From: Gonocerus acuteangulatus
Taxonomy: Eukaryota > Arthropoda > Insecta > Hemiptera > Coreidae
Direction of reading: 5' to 3'
DNA length: 64,000 nt
Assembly (NCBI GenBank): GCA_946811695.1
Contig: OX328123.1
Span: 40,455,764 to 40,519,763, forward strand
Below the pieces are notes generated by a model, which did not search any database, was not told the origin of the DNA, and was given only the letters and a program-made list of their open reading frames with translations. Positions 44,724 through 56,240 of this stretch are shown in pieces. Position 1 is the stretch's first letter. Every line of letters starts with the position of its first letter. Made by a program: the position numbers and the translations under genes.

Positions 44724-45528
44724 GGCGCATCGACAATGCTTGGCCATTAGCGCCGCGGGTGTATAAATTGTTCACAAACCTTTAACTGCTTATATTCTAA
44801 TCTTTCCAAATGACAGTAGTGATAGGAACGTTTAAGGAAACCCGCTAAGACTTATGTTTAATGTGATATATCTTATTAGAGGCGTCAAGCAGAAAATTGG
44901 TAATACATTCTAACAAAATCTAATTTTTATTATTCATTTATAACGCTTTTTCTCCTCTAATATACAATACAACTTTACAAATTGGGTTCCAACATTTTCA
45001 GAATTTACTAGAGCGTAAGAAAAACCACAAGGAGAGGATGGGAAAACATTTCTAAAATTTAATATTACTTTCACTTACATTAATTCTTACAATTCTTTAA
45101 CGTTCCTTAATTTGACTTTTTTTTTAAATTATGTTTTTGGCAAATTGTTTGCTGGGTACTTGCTGTTTTTTTTAATAAAATAGAGGGGATGTCTGTCCTA
45201 TTTTCAAAATAAAAGTCGACATGCACAGTACGAATCTATCCTAGGTTCGTGGACGAGAAATATTAACTTTCAGATTAATGTGACAGGCTCTAGTTATAAC
45301 AGAACTCAATATTCAATATGCAGATGGTTGCTATGATATATATTCTATGTTCAGTCCCAGCAAACCATTGGCTACTTTAAGTCACAACAGCTTGTCGTTT
45401 CAAATTATCCAAACCGTTTGATGACAAAGTTTCGTAGGAGATATAGACTAACTTTATTAAATAAAAAAAAAAAGCAATTATGAAATGGATTGATTCTGTG
45501 CAATGTAGTAAAAATCTTTATCTAGGCG
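44271..45528. other. Unassigned sequence with T-run, SINE tail and decayed HINE-like end
   Basis: A T-run at 44693-44719 followed by AATAGGCGCATCGACAATGC and GGCCATTAGCGCCG is the minus-strand 3' end of the Met-like SINE. CAAATGACAGTAGTGATAGG then AAACCCGCTAAGAC at 44808-44852 is a decayed HINE-like 3' end. No gene. Confidence 0.55.
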
Positions 45529-46070
45529 CACGGTAGTGCGCCAGGCCAAGTTCCGGCCTAAGTATACTGTGTGTATATTACAGGCGGTCTTAGAGCCGAT
45601 TTTTACCCTCTCATAACTTTCAACCAGGTAAAGATAAAGTTATGAAATTTTACACAGGTATTACACTACTAGATGTGAGTAAAACTGGAAACTTTCATAA
45701 TTCTACATCGAATAGTTTCTGAGATATAAGCGATCGAAAATCGAGATTTATAGGACTCACTCACTCACTGACTCATCAAAATTATTAGGCACTTCCCATG
45801 ATGCTAGAGGCTTGAAATTTGGCATGAAGATAGATATGAAGACGTTATGAAAGGAAAAAATCGAAAAATCGAGAAAAGTTGTGTTTGACTCCGCTTCCCC
45901 GGGGCGGGGGCGTGCCAGTTTTGTACTTCCTTCGGAAACCCAACAATCCGTCCGAAACCCATGATGTGGGGTATCAAATGAATTGATACCGGCAACATGG
46001 CAATGTTTTTTTTGTGCCGAAATTATCTTTAGAGAAAAACTGAACATTGCCAAGTTTAAGAATATACCTG
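45529..46070. repeat. Candidate repeat with two hairpins at its edge
   Basis: It begins with GGCGCAC/GTGCGCC (4-nt loop) and AGGCC/GGCCT hairpins at 45533-45567. A purine-rich non-coding body with CTCACTCACTCACTGACTCA at 45757 and a GC-rich patch (CCCCGGGGCGGGGGCG) near 45898 follow. Minus frames here (98 and 64 codons) are not supported. Resembles transposon-derived repeats in arthropods, but there is no second copy in the window. Confidence 0.35.
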
Positions 46071-47395
46071 GTTGAGGAAAGTGATATTTTAGTAACTGGA
46101 TATAAGTATTTTTATTGTTGTTTTTAAAGGTCAGTTGAAGTGTCTTTACTGTTCTTAGTAAGTAACTAATAGGTCTTCCAAGTAATGAACTTGGACATTT
46201 CTTTCTTGTATCATCTCTTGTATTGGCAAATATTTTTGGTTGAATTAATAAACCAACCCATACTACTTTTTTGGAGTGTAGAATGGTAAGGCGTTTTTGG
46301 GGGGTTTTAGGAGGGGATATTTTTGAGGAAGGGAGTGTTTCTTTGTGGGGGCAGGAACTTGGCCTCTATTTCACATTTATGTTTTTTTGGGGATTTTCTT
46401 TAAATAGATGTCTTAAACATTGTCAGCATTAACTGAAGATAAAAAAGCAATTTATCTGAGCATTAGAATGGGGAAAAAAACTATAAGAAGTTTGTCTATG
46501 TAACTAATAATAAAAAATGAAAACTGTTGCTATTTTTGCTTTTTGGTATGGTTGTATTTTCTGGTACCTATTAAATGCCTAAGATGCCGAGAAGTGATTA
46601 AGTAATAAATATTTTAGTTAATTTTGACGTTTGGAAGGTAATAATTAGAAAGGGTAATAATACATTTCTAGGAGTGAATTTCCATTCGATCGCTTCAGTC
46701 GATGAAATTATACCTTGAAACTTCAGAAGAGGTTCTATTATAAGATTTCCAAATCACACAAGTCATAAGGATTAAAGTGATGCAAATATGACGGAGCTTT
46801 TCAAGGAAACGGCGAATTTCAAGAGTAAATATAGTAGGTACACATAATTGCTTTACTGAGCGTAGTTATAGAACTATTCACAAATAGTAAAAAACAGATT
46901 GGTTTCTCTTTGGTGATTTGATTCAGTGTTCTTAATATCGCTGTCAATTAGAACTATTTGAAGTCGACAAACATAGGGAATAATTTATTTGAGCTTTATG
47001 TGCATTTTGATCATATTGCGCTTCCCTTGGATATTTCAACCCAACATGTATTTAAATTTAGATAGAAGTAAAAACACAATTATTAATTTATGCTTACAGC
47101 CTAAATAGCCAATCCAACCATTTTAAAAGGGAAATATAAAGAGTTTTTTTCCTGAACTAACCAAGAATAATCGAGAAAAACGCGCTATTAATACTTAGTT
47201 CCTGTGGGTCAGCTCTTTTATCACAAGGGAAAAATATTGTAATCACTATTTTTCAATCGTCGTTTTCATCAAGGAGGAAAGCTGGGAAAATGAAAAGAAT
47301 ACTTTCGTATTAGCATGATACAATATTTATGAAGATTAAAAATGTTACCTTTTTCAGAATCACAGATATACTAAGATTCCTTCATTCCTTATTTA
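46071..47395. other. AT-rich stretch, nothing recognised
   Basis: No open frame longer than chance, no RNA gene and no repeat was identified. Confidence 0.5.
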
Positions 47396-47495
47396 TATAA
47401 TTATTTAAATTTTAACGTCCACTTTTTTTCTGTTATAAAGCCATTAACCTTGTGGAAATCGAACCCATGGCCTTAGGCACGGATTAAAATTAAGG
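47396..47495 (-). mobile_element. tRNA-derived SINE (Lys-like), internally deleted
   Basis: TTATTTAAATTTTAACGTCC is the minus-strand tail. After a short segment comes CCTTGTGGAAATCGAACCCA, TGGCCTTAGGCACGGA, matching the B box and variable part of the head. Most of the body and the A box are gone. Confidence 0.65.
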
Positions 47496-47546
47496 AAATT
47501 AGCTACATTACTTTGGGATGATGCCAAGACAGCTTAGAATTCTCAA

Positions 47547-47619
47547 GTTTCCGTAGTGTAGTGGTTATCACGTGCGCCTCACACGCGCAAGGTCCCCGGT
47601 TCGAACCCGGGCGGAAACA
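47547..47619 (+). tRNA. tRNA-Val (CAC)
   Basis: A 73-nt cloverleaf: acceptor GTTTCCG pairs with CGGAAAC. The A box is TAGTGTAGTGGTTATCAC. The anticodon stem TGCGC/GCGCA encloses loop CTCACAC with anticodon CAC. Variable loop AGGTC. TΨC arm CCGGTTCGAACCCGG has perfect pairing and discriminator A. A T-rich Pol III terminator (TTTTATTTTTTTTT) follows directly. Unlike the SINE heads it has no extra 3' body, and all stems are intact, so it is most likely a functional gene for valine decoding. No intron. Confidence 0.95.
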
Positions 47620-47639
47620 TTTTATTTTTTTTTTTATTT
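47620..47639 (+). terminator. Pol III terminator of tRNA-Val
   Basis: TTTTATTTTTTTTTTATT directly downstream of the tRNA 3' end, the usual T-run stop signal of RNA polymerase III. Confidence 0.85.
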
Positions 47640-48014
47640 AACCAATAACAAAAAAAAAAAAAAATTCTCTTCGTGGTCAGAAAAACTTCTGAATTTTTCT
47701 TACTCTAAAGCTTATAATAAAACACTATTTCTTTAGATTTATAACCTCAACTGTTTATTTCATCCTTTACAGAACATTTCGGCTAAATCCATTATCAATT
47801 TAAAACAAGCTGGATAATTTACTATTTTATAGTACAAACATTGTCTTCACTGGCATTTGGCAAACACTTGTTATATCATTTTTAGCGCGGTTACTCCCTA
47901 TCTCCATAGGGAGATCCCGCTTATGAGGTTGACCTCATGTCGCAATCCGCAAGTGCCGACTAGAAAATTTCACGTTTCAGACCCTATACATCACGAAAAT
48001 ATATGTGGCTAAAA

Positions 48015-48066
<52 letters not shown>

Positions 48067-48069
<3 letters not shown>

Positions 48070-48692
48070 CTTGACATTGATTTGGCTGGACGGTGGTGAT
48101 ACTGCATCATAATAGGAAAACTAACAAACTCCAAGGTCTCCACCACAAATGATTTATTTTATTCACTCAAAGCAAGCTTTCGGAGTCTACAGCTCCATCC
48201 TCAGTGCTTGTGTAACACTATGCCATTTAGATATTCCAGCCGAAGCCTGACGAGGTCGAAGATTTCTTGACATTGATTTGGCTGGACGGTGGTGATACTG
48301 CATCATAATAGGAAAACTAACAAACTCCAAGGTCTCCACCACAAATGATTTATTTTATTCACTCAAAGCAAGCTTTCGGAGTCTACAGCTCCATCCTCAG
48401 TGCTTGTGTAACACTATGCCATTTAGATATTCCAGCCGAAGCCTGACGAGGTCGAAGATTTCTTGACATTGATTTGGCTGGACGGTGGTGATACTGCATC
48501 ATAATAGGAAAACTAACAAACTCCAAGGTCTCCACCACAAATGATTTATTTTATTCACTCAAAGCAAGCTTTCGGAGTCTACAGCTCCATCCTCAGTGCT
48601 TGTGTAACACTATGCCATTTAGATATTCCAGCCGAAGCCTGACGAGGTCGAAGATTTCTTGACATTGATTTGGCTGGACGGTGGTGATACTG
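48067..48692. repeat. 196-bp tandem repeat, three identical copies plus 38 bp
   Basis: Units start with TTTCTTGACATTGATTTGGC at 48067, 48263, 48459 and (partial) 48655. I see no difference between the full units, so expansion is recent or homogenised. Each unit carries on the minus strand CTGAGGA, T, GGAG/CTCC helix II, GAA, AGCT, a hammerhead-like order (first at 48174-48210). Confidence 0.97.
48174..48210 (-). ncRNA. Hammerhead-like motif in each 196-bp repeat
   Basis: On the minus strand: CTGAGGA, extra T, helix II GGAG...CTCC, GAA, AGCT. Flanks CAAGCA and TGCTTTG can pair as helix I, but only if the cleavage-site base is used in pairing, so the fold is imperfect. Identical copies occur 196 and 392 bp further on. 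Confidence 0.45.
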
Positions 48693-49176
48693 CCACACAA
48701 GGACTAGCTGTGGTAATCACGATGGCAGTGGCTAATCATGATGACGTAGGTTGTTTTGAATTCTCCATCTATATAACCTTCCTCATAGCTTCAAACTGAA
48801 GTTACCGTTATTTCTTATTTTTTAGAAAGATTTAACCCACGACAGAATGGAATTTAATTCGCCATGAAGCACATATTTACAGTTGATTATAACAGTAAAA
48901 CGAATTTGGCAGTAAAACAAAACTTAAAATACTTAAAATGACAAGGAATTTTTGGTTGTTTAGAATAGGGCCTTCTCAGCAGTAGCCAAAGAGTAAGTAC
49001 GTTTTCAGCACATAATTGTATTGATTTATACAGATTAAGAATTATCCGCTTCTGTGTAAGTTGACTACTGTCAGTTTCCTGTGATTTGTGATGCTAATCT
49101 ATTCCATTTCTTCGAGATGTAACCGCGCTAAGATGACGCAGTTGCTGCGAGTCGGACTTTTTTACTTATTATGTTA

Positions 49177-50351
49177 TTAACGCGGTTTCTTCCTCCTTCC
49201 ATAGGGAGGAACCCGGTTTATAAGGTTGACCTCAGGACGCAATCCGGAAGTGCCGACTAGAAAATTTTGCGTTTCAGAACCCCTAGAGAACGAAAATAAC
49301 GGTGGTTCAAATCTGTACCTAAATATATTTAGTACCTAAATATATATATATAAGTATATACCTAAATATATTTGTCTGTTCGCGGTTTAGCATGGTGAAT
49401 AATGGTCCGAATTTGATGAAATTTGGTACAAAAATCTTTCATCTAATTTGAATGGTCAAGTTCGTTAACCAGCAGAATCCGCCCACCGGAACATGGTTTT
49501 TGGAGCGACATTCGCGCGAAAAAATCGTTACGCTACCTTCATATGCTTGTAAGTACTTGTTTTATAGGTTTATTGGCCTAGAAAAACGAATGAAACCATT
49601 TTTAAGGCAATAGCTCTAACCGTTTTTGAGAAAAATGGAAAAATATTTGTCGGATAAAGTTTTTGGTTTGGGTACTTAGAATCATGGGATTCAGTTAAAA
49701 TATTTTCTGCTTGTGTGAAAGTCATATTTACAAATATGTTCAAATTTTGGTTACGTTTGGAGTTAAGGAAGGATTAGAATAACATATTTTATTATTAGAC
49801 ATAGAATGTTTTGGGAACTTCGTATATTTTCCTTAATATCCCGAAAAGGGTTGGGAAACTTGGTAAGCGCAAGGTTACCATTCGAAAGCTTACTAAATGT
49901 TCTACAAAAAAAATCCGAAGTTATTTTCGATTAGTTGATGTCAATTGGAGAAATAAGTGCTTAAAACATTAAATGTGTTTGTTTTGTTCTTTTGAACGGG
50001 TTTTCGTAGTTGTTTAGCTCACTTTTTAATTGGTTGTTTTTTGTTTTAAATAGCATTTCTTTTTAGAATTAGTATTATAGCAGCAGAAGTCAAGGAAATT
50101 AGAGACATTTTGATATTTTTGAATATATTGAGTTAAGAAATAAGAATTTCTTGTCTGTAGTACAGGGGCCTGGCCAAGCCAGATGGAGGATGGTCCAGGT
50201 AAAAGGGTGCGCTCGCCCTTTGTCTTCGGTCATAAATATTTCATGAAAGGTTGAGCCAAAATAATAAGTGTTTCTAATTCAGTCTTTCTAAATGACACTA
50301 GGGATAAGAACGGAACCGCACTAAGATGACGCAGTTCCTGCGAGTCGGACT
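49177..50351 (+). mobile_element. HINE-like element, copy D
   Basis: It starts TTAACGCGGTTTCTTCC (with the hairpin partner GGGAGGAACCC) and ends GGAACCGCACTAAGATGACG, CAGTTCCTGCGAGTCGGACT. The body matches copy A (GCAGAATCCGCCCACCGGAA; GGTTTGGGTACTTAGAATC; GTTACGTTTGGAGTTAAGG). It is shorter than A because part of the 3' half (about 11700-12200 equivalent) is replaced. TA content is reduced to a few units at 49339-49350. It has no coding capacity. Confidence 0.75.
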
Positions 50352-52559
50352 TTATTTATGTCATATTTCTATTATTAGTTATATTACGTTCTACTTGTTA
50401 TATTATTATTTACAGTCCTTAAGGACAGAAAATGGAATGTAAATAACAAGTAGTTGTAAAATGCCAGGAAAGACAATGTCTATTATATGAAATTACATCC
50501 AGGACTAACCATGGTCGCCTAAAAGTTGTTCCAAAATCTAAAAAGTTTCCAAAGAGCGCGCCGTAACGCTCGAAATATAGATTTTTCTGAGTTGAATGCT
50601 GGAAGTTTCATGTGGCACCTAAAGTGTAGTTTTTCTTATAGATGTCATTGGAGTTGGCTTTACTCGCCGGATATCAAAACAAAATATTAACAGTTCCTCT
50701 TCCAAGCTTTCCAAATCATATTAGAGATAAAAAAGGAAACTAGCTAAGATGACACAAATATTATTTATTTTCACATCAAGATAAAATAATAATATCATAA
50801 AATTATGAGTATTTGAATTAAACAGAAACAAATTTTGAAGTATAATCTATATTAAACTACCTAAGTTATTGTTATATATTTTCCCACTCCTCTTTTTAAT
50901 TTAATAGTAATAAAATTTAGACAGTAAAAATGTTTGATTATATTATATTCTTTTAAATTCAAACGCAGGCCCATTTAGGCAGTACATAATCAAACTGTAT
51001 ACTATTTTGTTCATTCACAAACTGTGCTTTTAATGTAAACTTGACTATAAAACACTTCTAACTGAATGCTCACGTAGACAAAACTTTGACGTGCTTCATA
51101 ACTTGACTTACTTAGAGACGAGAGCCAATATATAGAAAACACATTAGAATTTTTTAAACAAACCAGACTTTATGACACTCTCTAAATACAATTAAATCCC
51201 CAAAATAACTTATCATTTTAATGGACTGATTGGAAAACTGATAGGTATACCACTTTTCTTTCCTTTCATTATTTTTTTTTTCTTTTTGGTTTAATTTTTA
51301 ACATCATTGTAAATACGAAGTATGTTCCTCCTTTTTTATTAGTCTGTTACTTTAATTAATGTTTGTTTAGTTTAAAATTTTAAATAGGTAAACTGTATAA
51401 GTTAATTATAAATATGAATTATAACCCTCTGTAAAACTAAATCAGATTTAAAACTCCATCACTCTTTATGTAAAATTATACTTACTGTCAATCAATGTAA
51501 AATTTTACCAGATGTAATGCTCTTATCGCCAAAGCTGCGAAGAGTTTTAATAAAATAAAAAAAATATTATTTCGTTTTTAGAATTAATACATTTTTTTTA
51601 TTTTCCGATATAATTTTAAACTTTTTTTTTTCTTCTTTTTATAATCACTTTTATTTCTCATAATAATTTTTTTAATAATCTATTTGTTTATATTAACTCA
51701 ATTATTATGATGTGTGTTTCTTTTTTCAAAGTTGATTCGTGTCATTCTTAGATTTTTTATTCTGTTTTAATATCCTTTGTTTTTTATCATTTTTGTTTTC
51801 GTTTTGTTTATTTTGTATTGAGGGAATTATCTTACTTACGAATGCTAAATTTATTTGAATATATTTTGAAGGACGAAACTTAATAAAAACAACAAATACT
51901 AATTATCTCAAACATTTTCCTGCGTTCAAAGAATAAAACAGTTTTCGTAATTCGTAATTTTCGAAACTCCGAGGTAACCTGCATCGAATATTCACTAATT
52001 GTGTGATTGGTGTAAAGCATACCATTTCTATCAGCTTCTGTGTTCGGTATTTGAAATATCTATTCGTAAAGAGAAGAAGAATAAAAAAAAAAAAATAACG
52101 TGCCACACCCAACCCAAATCCGAGCGAGAGTCCTTGGATCGTCAGTCACACCCTGAAATGCCAACCGCTCCAAATGTCATTTTATAGGCCAATGTGGCTT
52201 TCGCCCGGCCACTTGGTGACTATAACATAGACCAAGGATATCTTTCTTTTATTTTTCTCTATTTAATTTTCTTTTCAAAATCTTAAATCGACTTTCCTAG
52301 GAGTACTTGTTAAATGAATATATTTGATGATTTATTTGTAGAGTCTGCTACGAGGCTGTTTTTTAATGACTCATATTTCAGTAAAAACTACTACTCAAGA
52401 GTATGTTTTTGTTTTTGATCTCACTAATTTTTTGTCGGCGCATCGACATCTAGGCTATTAGGGCTGATCACTACTACTAGGGCTAATATAAATGTCACTA
52501 AAAATGTATTTTTTACATTGTTGTAAAATAAAAAATAAAAAAATATATATATATATATA
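50352..52559. other. AT-rich stretch; decayed HINE-like end and SINE tail
   Basis: 50690-50765 (CTTTCCAAATCATATTAGAG then AAACTAGCTAAGATGACAC) is a decayed HINE-like 3' end. 52433-52490 (TGTCGGCGCATCGACATC) is a minus-strand SINE tail. A 69-codon minus frame at 51903 and a 62-codon plus frame at 51999 lack motifs. Confidence 0.5.
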
Positions 52560-52775
52560 AATGATACATCATTATACACTTATACTGACGGATCCAAGAC
52601 AAACTCTGGAACGGGAGCAGCTGGGATTGTAAAGGACAATACGCATCAAATTAAATTGTTAGAGCAGACGACAGTATATACAGCAGAATGTTTCGGAATT
52701 CTTTGAGCAGTGACCAACGTCCATGACGAAGAAACCGACATGACCACGGTTTGTACAGATTCCAGTAAGTAAGTT
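52560..52775 (+). pseudogene. LINE RNase H fragment
   Basis: Plus strand: YTDGSKTNSGTGAAGIVKD (catalytic Asp), LLEQTTVYTAECFGIL (catalytic Glu), a stop where W or K is usual, AVTNVHDEETDMTTVCTDS (catalytic Asp). This is the RNase H domain of Jockey/I-type LINEs. About 65 residues survive of a domain of roughly 120; the rest of the element is absent on both sides. It may derive from the family at 26581-27600, but the regions do not overlap. Confidence 0.8.
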
Positions 52776-52845
52776 CCTTACAAAAAATTTATATCACACA
52801 CCCAATTATTCAAAACATATTTACTCAAATAAACATGCTTAAAAA

Positions 52846-52900
52846 TAAAAGTCCGTCACGCAGGAGCTGCATAACTAAGCACTTTCCTCAGAATTGGGTA
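52846..52900 (-). mobile_element. HINE-like 3' end, decayed
   Basis: AAAAGTCCGTCACGCAGGAG followed by CTGCATAACTAAGCAC keeps the order of the family 3' end with several substitutions. Confidence 0.5.
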
Positions 52901-52989
52901 GTGTTGAGTGCATTCCAGAATAATTTGCTTAAAATAACCTATATAGATAAATAATATAAAAACATAAATAACACCTGTTTCAATTCAAT

Positions 52990-53442
52990 TCAAACATAGT
53001 ACAAAGTAAATCCCCCCCCCCCTTCCGATAGACCGATTTAGGTCATTTTTACAACACTTCTTCCTTATTAGATACCCAGGACGCATACCGCGTTTCGTTA
53101 CAATACTGCAGAAATTACGACCGGTATGAGCAAATTAGTAATTTTGGTCCGGAGTAAACCCCCTTTCCTAATGAAAAGGAAAGGGTGATGTGTGTTTATT
53201 TTTTACAACACATTTTTCTCTTTAGTTGACCAGAACGAATACCGAGTTTCGTTGAAATATAACAAAAATTACGACTGGTATTGGCAAATAACTACTTTGG
53301 CTCCGGAGTAACCCCCCCCCCCCCCCCCCGGATAGACTCATTTTGTTGGTTAACGAACTCGTTCAATCGTTTGATTGGGGAATACTACATACCAAGTTTC
53401 GTGTCTAAAAAACAAAAACTCTGGCCTATATCGTGTTAACGG

Positions 53443-53445
<3 letters not shown>
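52990..53445. repeat. Three diverged ~150-bp tandem units
   Basis: CATACCGCGTTTCGTTACAA, GAATACCGAGTTTCGTTGAA and CATACCAAGTTTCGTGTCTA recur at about 150-bp spacing, each followed by an ATTACGAC-like block and a C-rich tract (53012, 53312-53329). Ends in a TA run at 53450-53480. Same general style as the units that follow. Confidence 0.6.
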
Positions 53446-53484
<39 letters not shown>

Positions 53485-53649
53485 TAGCTGTTACCCGGCG
53501 TGCCATGCTACACCTACTTTTTGCATATAGAAGAGCCCCAAAAAAATTAGAAACCAAAAGAGTATTATTAAAATCTAATAACACAAACCTGTAACTGTTC
53601 CGAACCCGTGACCTCCCAACTTTGAGTCCTAGACGACTTTGACCTAACC

Positions 53650-53719
53650 TATAACACCCCCGTATCAAGACATACATTTATGCCAAGTTTGGTGAAAATC
53701 GGTCAAACGGAGTGGATTT

Positions 53720-53771
<52 letters not shown>

Positions 53772-54455
53772 ATACAGACTGCAGCTGGTAGACGTTTTTG
53801 ACTTGGCCTATGACAATCCCCTGATCAAGAACAACCTGTGTGCCCAGTTTGATCAAAACATATAGAGCGGTTTTGATTTTATAGGGAACAAACATACAGA
53901 CAGACAGCTGGTAGAGGTTTTTGACCTAGCTTACGGCACTCTCCAGATTAGGATCTACCTGTGTACCGAGTTTAGTCAAAATCGGACGAACGGCGTGGAT
54001 TTGTATGAGGTACAAACTTACTGACAGACAGCCGGTAGACGTTTTTGACTTAGCCTAAGACACTCCCCAGATTAAGATCTACATGTGTACCGAGTTTAGT
54101 CAAAATCGAACGAACGGTGTGGATTTTTATAAGGGACAAACATACATACAGGCAGTTATAAGACGTTTTTGACTTAGTCTACGACACTCTCCAGATTATG
54201 ATCTACATGTATACCGAGTTTAGTCAAAATCGGACGAACGGTGTGGAGACGGTATCGAGTTTATTCAAAATCGGACGAACGGTGCGGATTTGTATAAGGC
54301 ACAAACATACAGACAGACAGCTGGTAGATTTTTTTTACTTAGCCTAGGAGATTTCCAGTATCAAGACCTACCTGTCTGCCAAGTTTGGTCCAAATCGGTC
54401 AAACGGTGTGGATTTGTATAAGGAACAAACAAACAGAAAAACAGACAGACATGTG

Positions 54456-54510
<55 letters not shown>
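53650..54510. repeat. Tandem ~120-bp 'aaaatcggacgaacgg' units with A45 and (TA)n
   Basis: CAGCTGGTAGACGTTTTTGA starts units at about 53783, 53908, 54027, 54150 and 54317. Each contains CTACCTGTGTACCGAGTTTA, AAAATCGGACGAACGG, GGATTTGTATAAGG and ACAAACATACAGACAGACAG. A run of 45 A (53726-53770) interrupts the first unit. The array ends in TA at 54461-54510. Single-unit relative at 23100-23340. Confidence 0.8.
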
Positions 54511-54513
<3 letters not shown>

Positions 54514-55089
54514 GGGAAGGTGTTGTACCTCTGACCGTCTTGTACCTTTGACCACCGGGGCTGTCACGGCACGTAGCAACATTTTATAAATTTTGGTGTA
54601 ATTAGTGTTTAGCTCCTTCACTAGAGGGATTGTGTAACCTACTTTGGATTATTCAAGTCAAAGAGGATTCTTGTAAAAAAATAATTATTCATTTTTATCA
54701 TAAAAATGTAAGTTATTTATAGATGACGTTTTGCCTCATAATATTTTTTGTATTGTCTTTTTAGATGGAAATCATTTGACAAAGTAGCTATTAGAATAAG
54801 AAACATGGTGCAGCTTCTGAAATTGATTTATCTTAACCCTAAAAGTTTTAGCATGCTTTATAATTTGCACTACTAGGGTGTTGTGCCTCTGACCACGACT
54901 AGGTGTTGTACCTTTGACCAGGTCAAAGGTACAACACAGCTGAGTGATTTTTCCATAATTCAACTTTTATGTTCTTCTGCTACAATTTTAAAAAAAAATT
55001 AATATTGGTTGCTTCAATTGTTCAAAGAATTTAAAAAGTAATAAATTAAATAAGTTCAAACTGGCTTTATTAATCCTCAGTGTAGCAGT

Positions 55090-55500
55090 TCGAACCTATC
55101 GCCCCTTATCGTTCCACTTGAAGTTGTAAGACCTCATCGAAAAGCGGATGGAGGGAAAATGTCAAATAGGAGCCGGCCTAAAGGGAAACCTCGTATCCTG
55201 ACAGATATTCCTGAAAAGCTAATTATTGAAGGGGAAAAAAAACAAAACGAAAGCACCACCCTAAACGTAAGACACCACATACAAATAAAAGCCCTAAAAA
55301 AGTGGTAAATAAAAAGAAAATTCAGATTCTGCTACTGACACCGAAATTTCTTCAGGAGAAAGTGACGTTGATCTGTCTGATAAATATCGTGAGTTAAATA
55401 AATTACCAGCAACAATTTGAGAAAAGGAAATTTTAGACTTGCTAAAAATAAAAGCAAAAGACTATTACATATTTAGTCGCAGAGATCTGTGGTATTAAAT
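55090..55500 (+). pseudogene. pogo/Tigger-like transposase C-terminal tail
   Basis: Plus-strand pieces in shifting frames: VVRPHRKADGGK, RSRPKGKPRILTDIPEKLII, then an acidic, Ser-rich DTEISSGESDVDLSD. Basic RPxxKGKxxILTDxPEK followed by an acidic tail is usual at the end of pogo/Tigger transposases. The DDE catalytic core is not recognisable, and several stops and frameshifts are present. The call rests on the tail style plus the TIR/TA context. Confidence 0.55.
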
Positions 55501-55926
55501 GTCCAGTGTTTAGGATCCAATATTTGAAAAAACAAACACGTTTACGAGAGAAGATGAAAATTTGTATGATATTGATGTTGAAGACATTGTGGCTTAATTT
55601 CCATACCCAACTATTCCTAGAGGATCTGCTTGACAGTAAAAACGCTTATCGATTTGACTTGATTTTTCAGCATAATAAGCATAACATAATATCAATAATA
55701 GCTTTTTATTATGCTTACATCCATGTCCTGTATTTATTAAACTTATAATTAATTATGATATTACTCGATACAATTTTTTTTCTGCCCTACTGTGTTGTTT
55801 TTACGTGGTCAGAGGTTCAACACCCCGTGGTCAATGGTACAACTACATGTTGTACCTTTGACCACTGTATGATTCTTTTTTTAATAATTAATAAAATATA
55901 TTAAATGTAAAGTTAGAACCTTGAAA

Positions 55927-56240
55927 TTTTTTTTTTTTTTTTTTTGGAATTTTCAATCTCCTTTATTGATATTTACAATCTGTACAGATATGTACAATAA
56001 GTAAATTTGATCTAACAATGGCAACCCACTGGATGAGATGAGGGGAGAAGGCAGAAATTACTGCTACTCCCAATAAAATTGGTTGAACTATGTACACTAT
56101 TTACAATATTTACACAATTTCTTGCAATAAGTTGTCCCGTGGCCAATGGCGGCGGAGGCGGTGAGGAGGATTATCAGGAATAACATTGGAAGAAAGGGAT
56201 CTGCCAAGAGGATTGGGGTGGGTTGGGAGTTTAGAGAAAA
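55927..56240 (-). mobile_element. Probable A-tailed retroelement insertion
   Basis: A T-run at 55927-55944 followed by TATTGATATTTACAATCTGT, ACAGATATGTACAATAAG resembles the 3' end of Jockey-type copies (TTGTACAGATTTCAAATAAA) on the minus strand. The G-rich rest carries no recognised coding. Confidence 0.4.

Larger units (their letters stand above)
47882..49158 (+). mobile_element. HINE-like element, copy C, with 196-bp central tandem repeats
   Basis: The left end TTAGCGCGGTTACTCCCTAT and hairpin, GTGCCGACTAGAAAATTTC, a TA array (48019-48066), three 196-bp repeats (48067-48692), and the 440-bp 3' module shared with 5808-6250 end in AACCGCGCTAAGATGACGCA and GCGAGTCGGACT. The layout 5' repeat, microsatellite, tandem repeats, 3' stem-loop is the one described for Helentron-derived elements such as DINE-TR1. 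It is non-coding. Copy D begins only 18 bp downstream. Confidence 0.75.

Noticed and set aside
45757..46053. 98-codon minus frame with RPRPGEAES
   Set aside because: Lies in a candidate non-coding repeat; overlapping frame of similar length and no motif.
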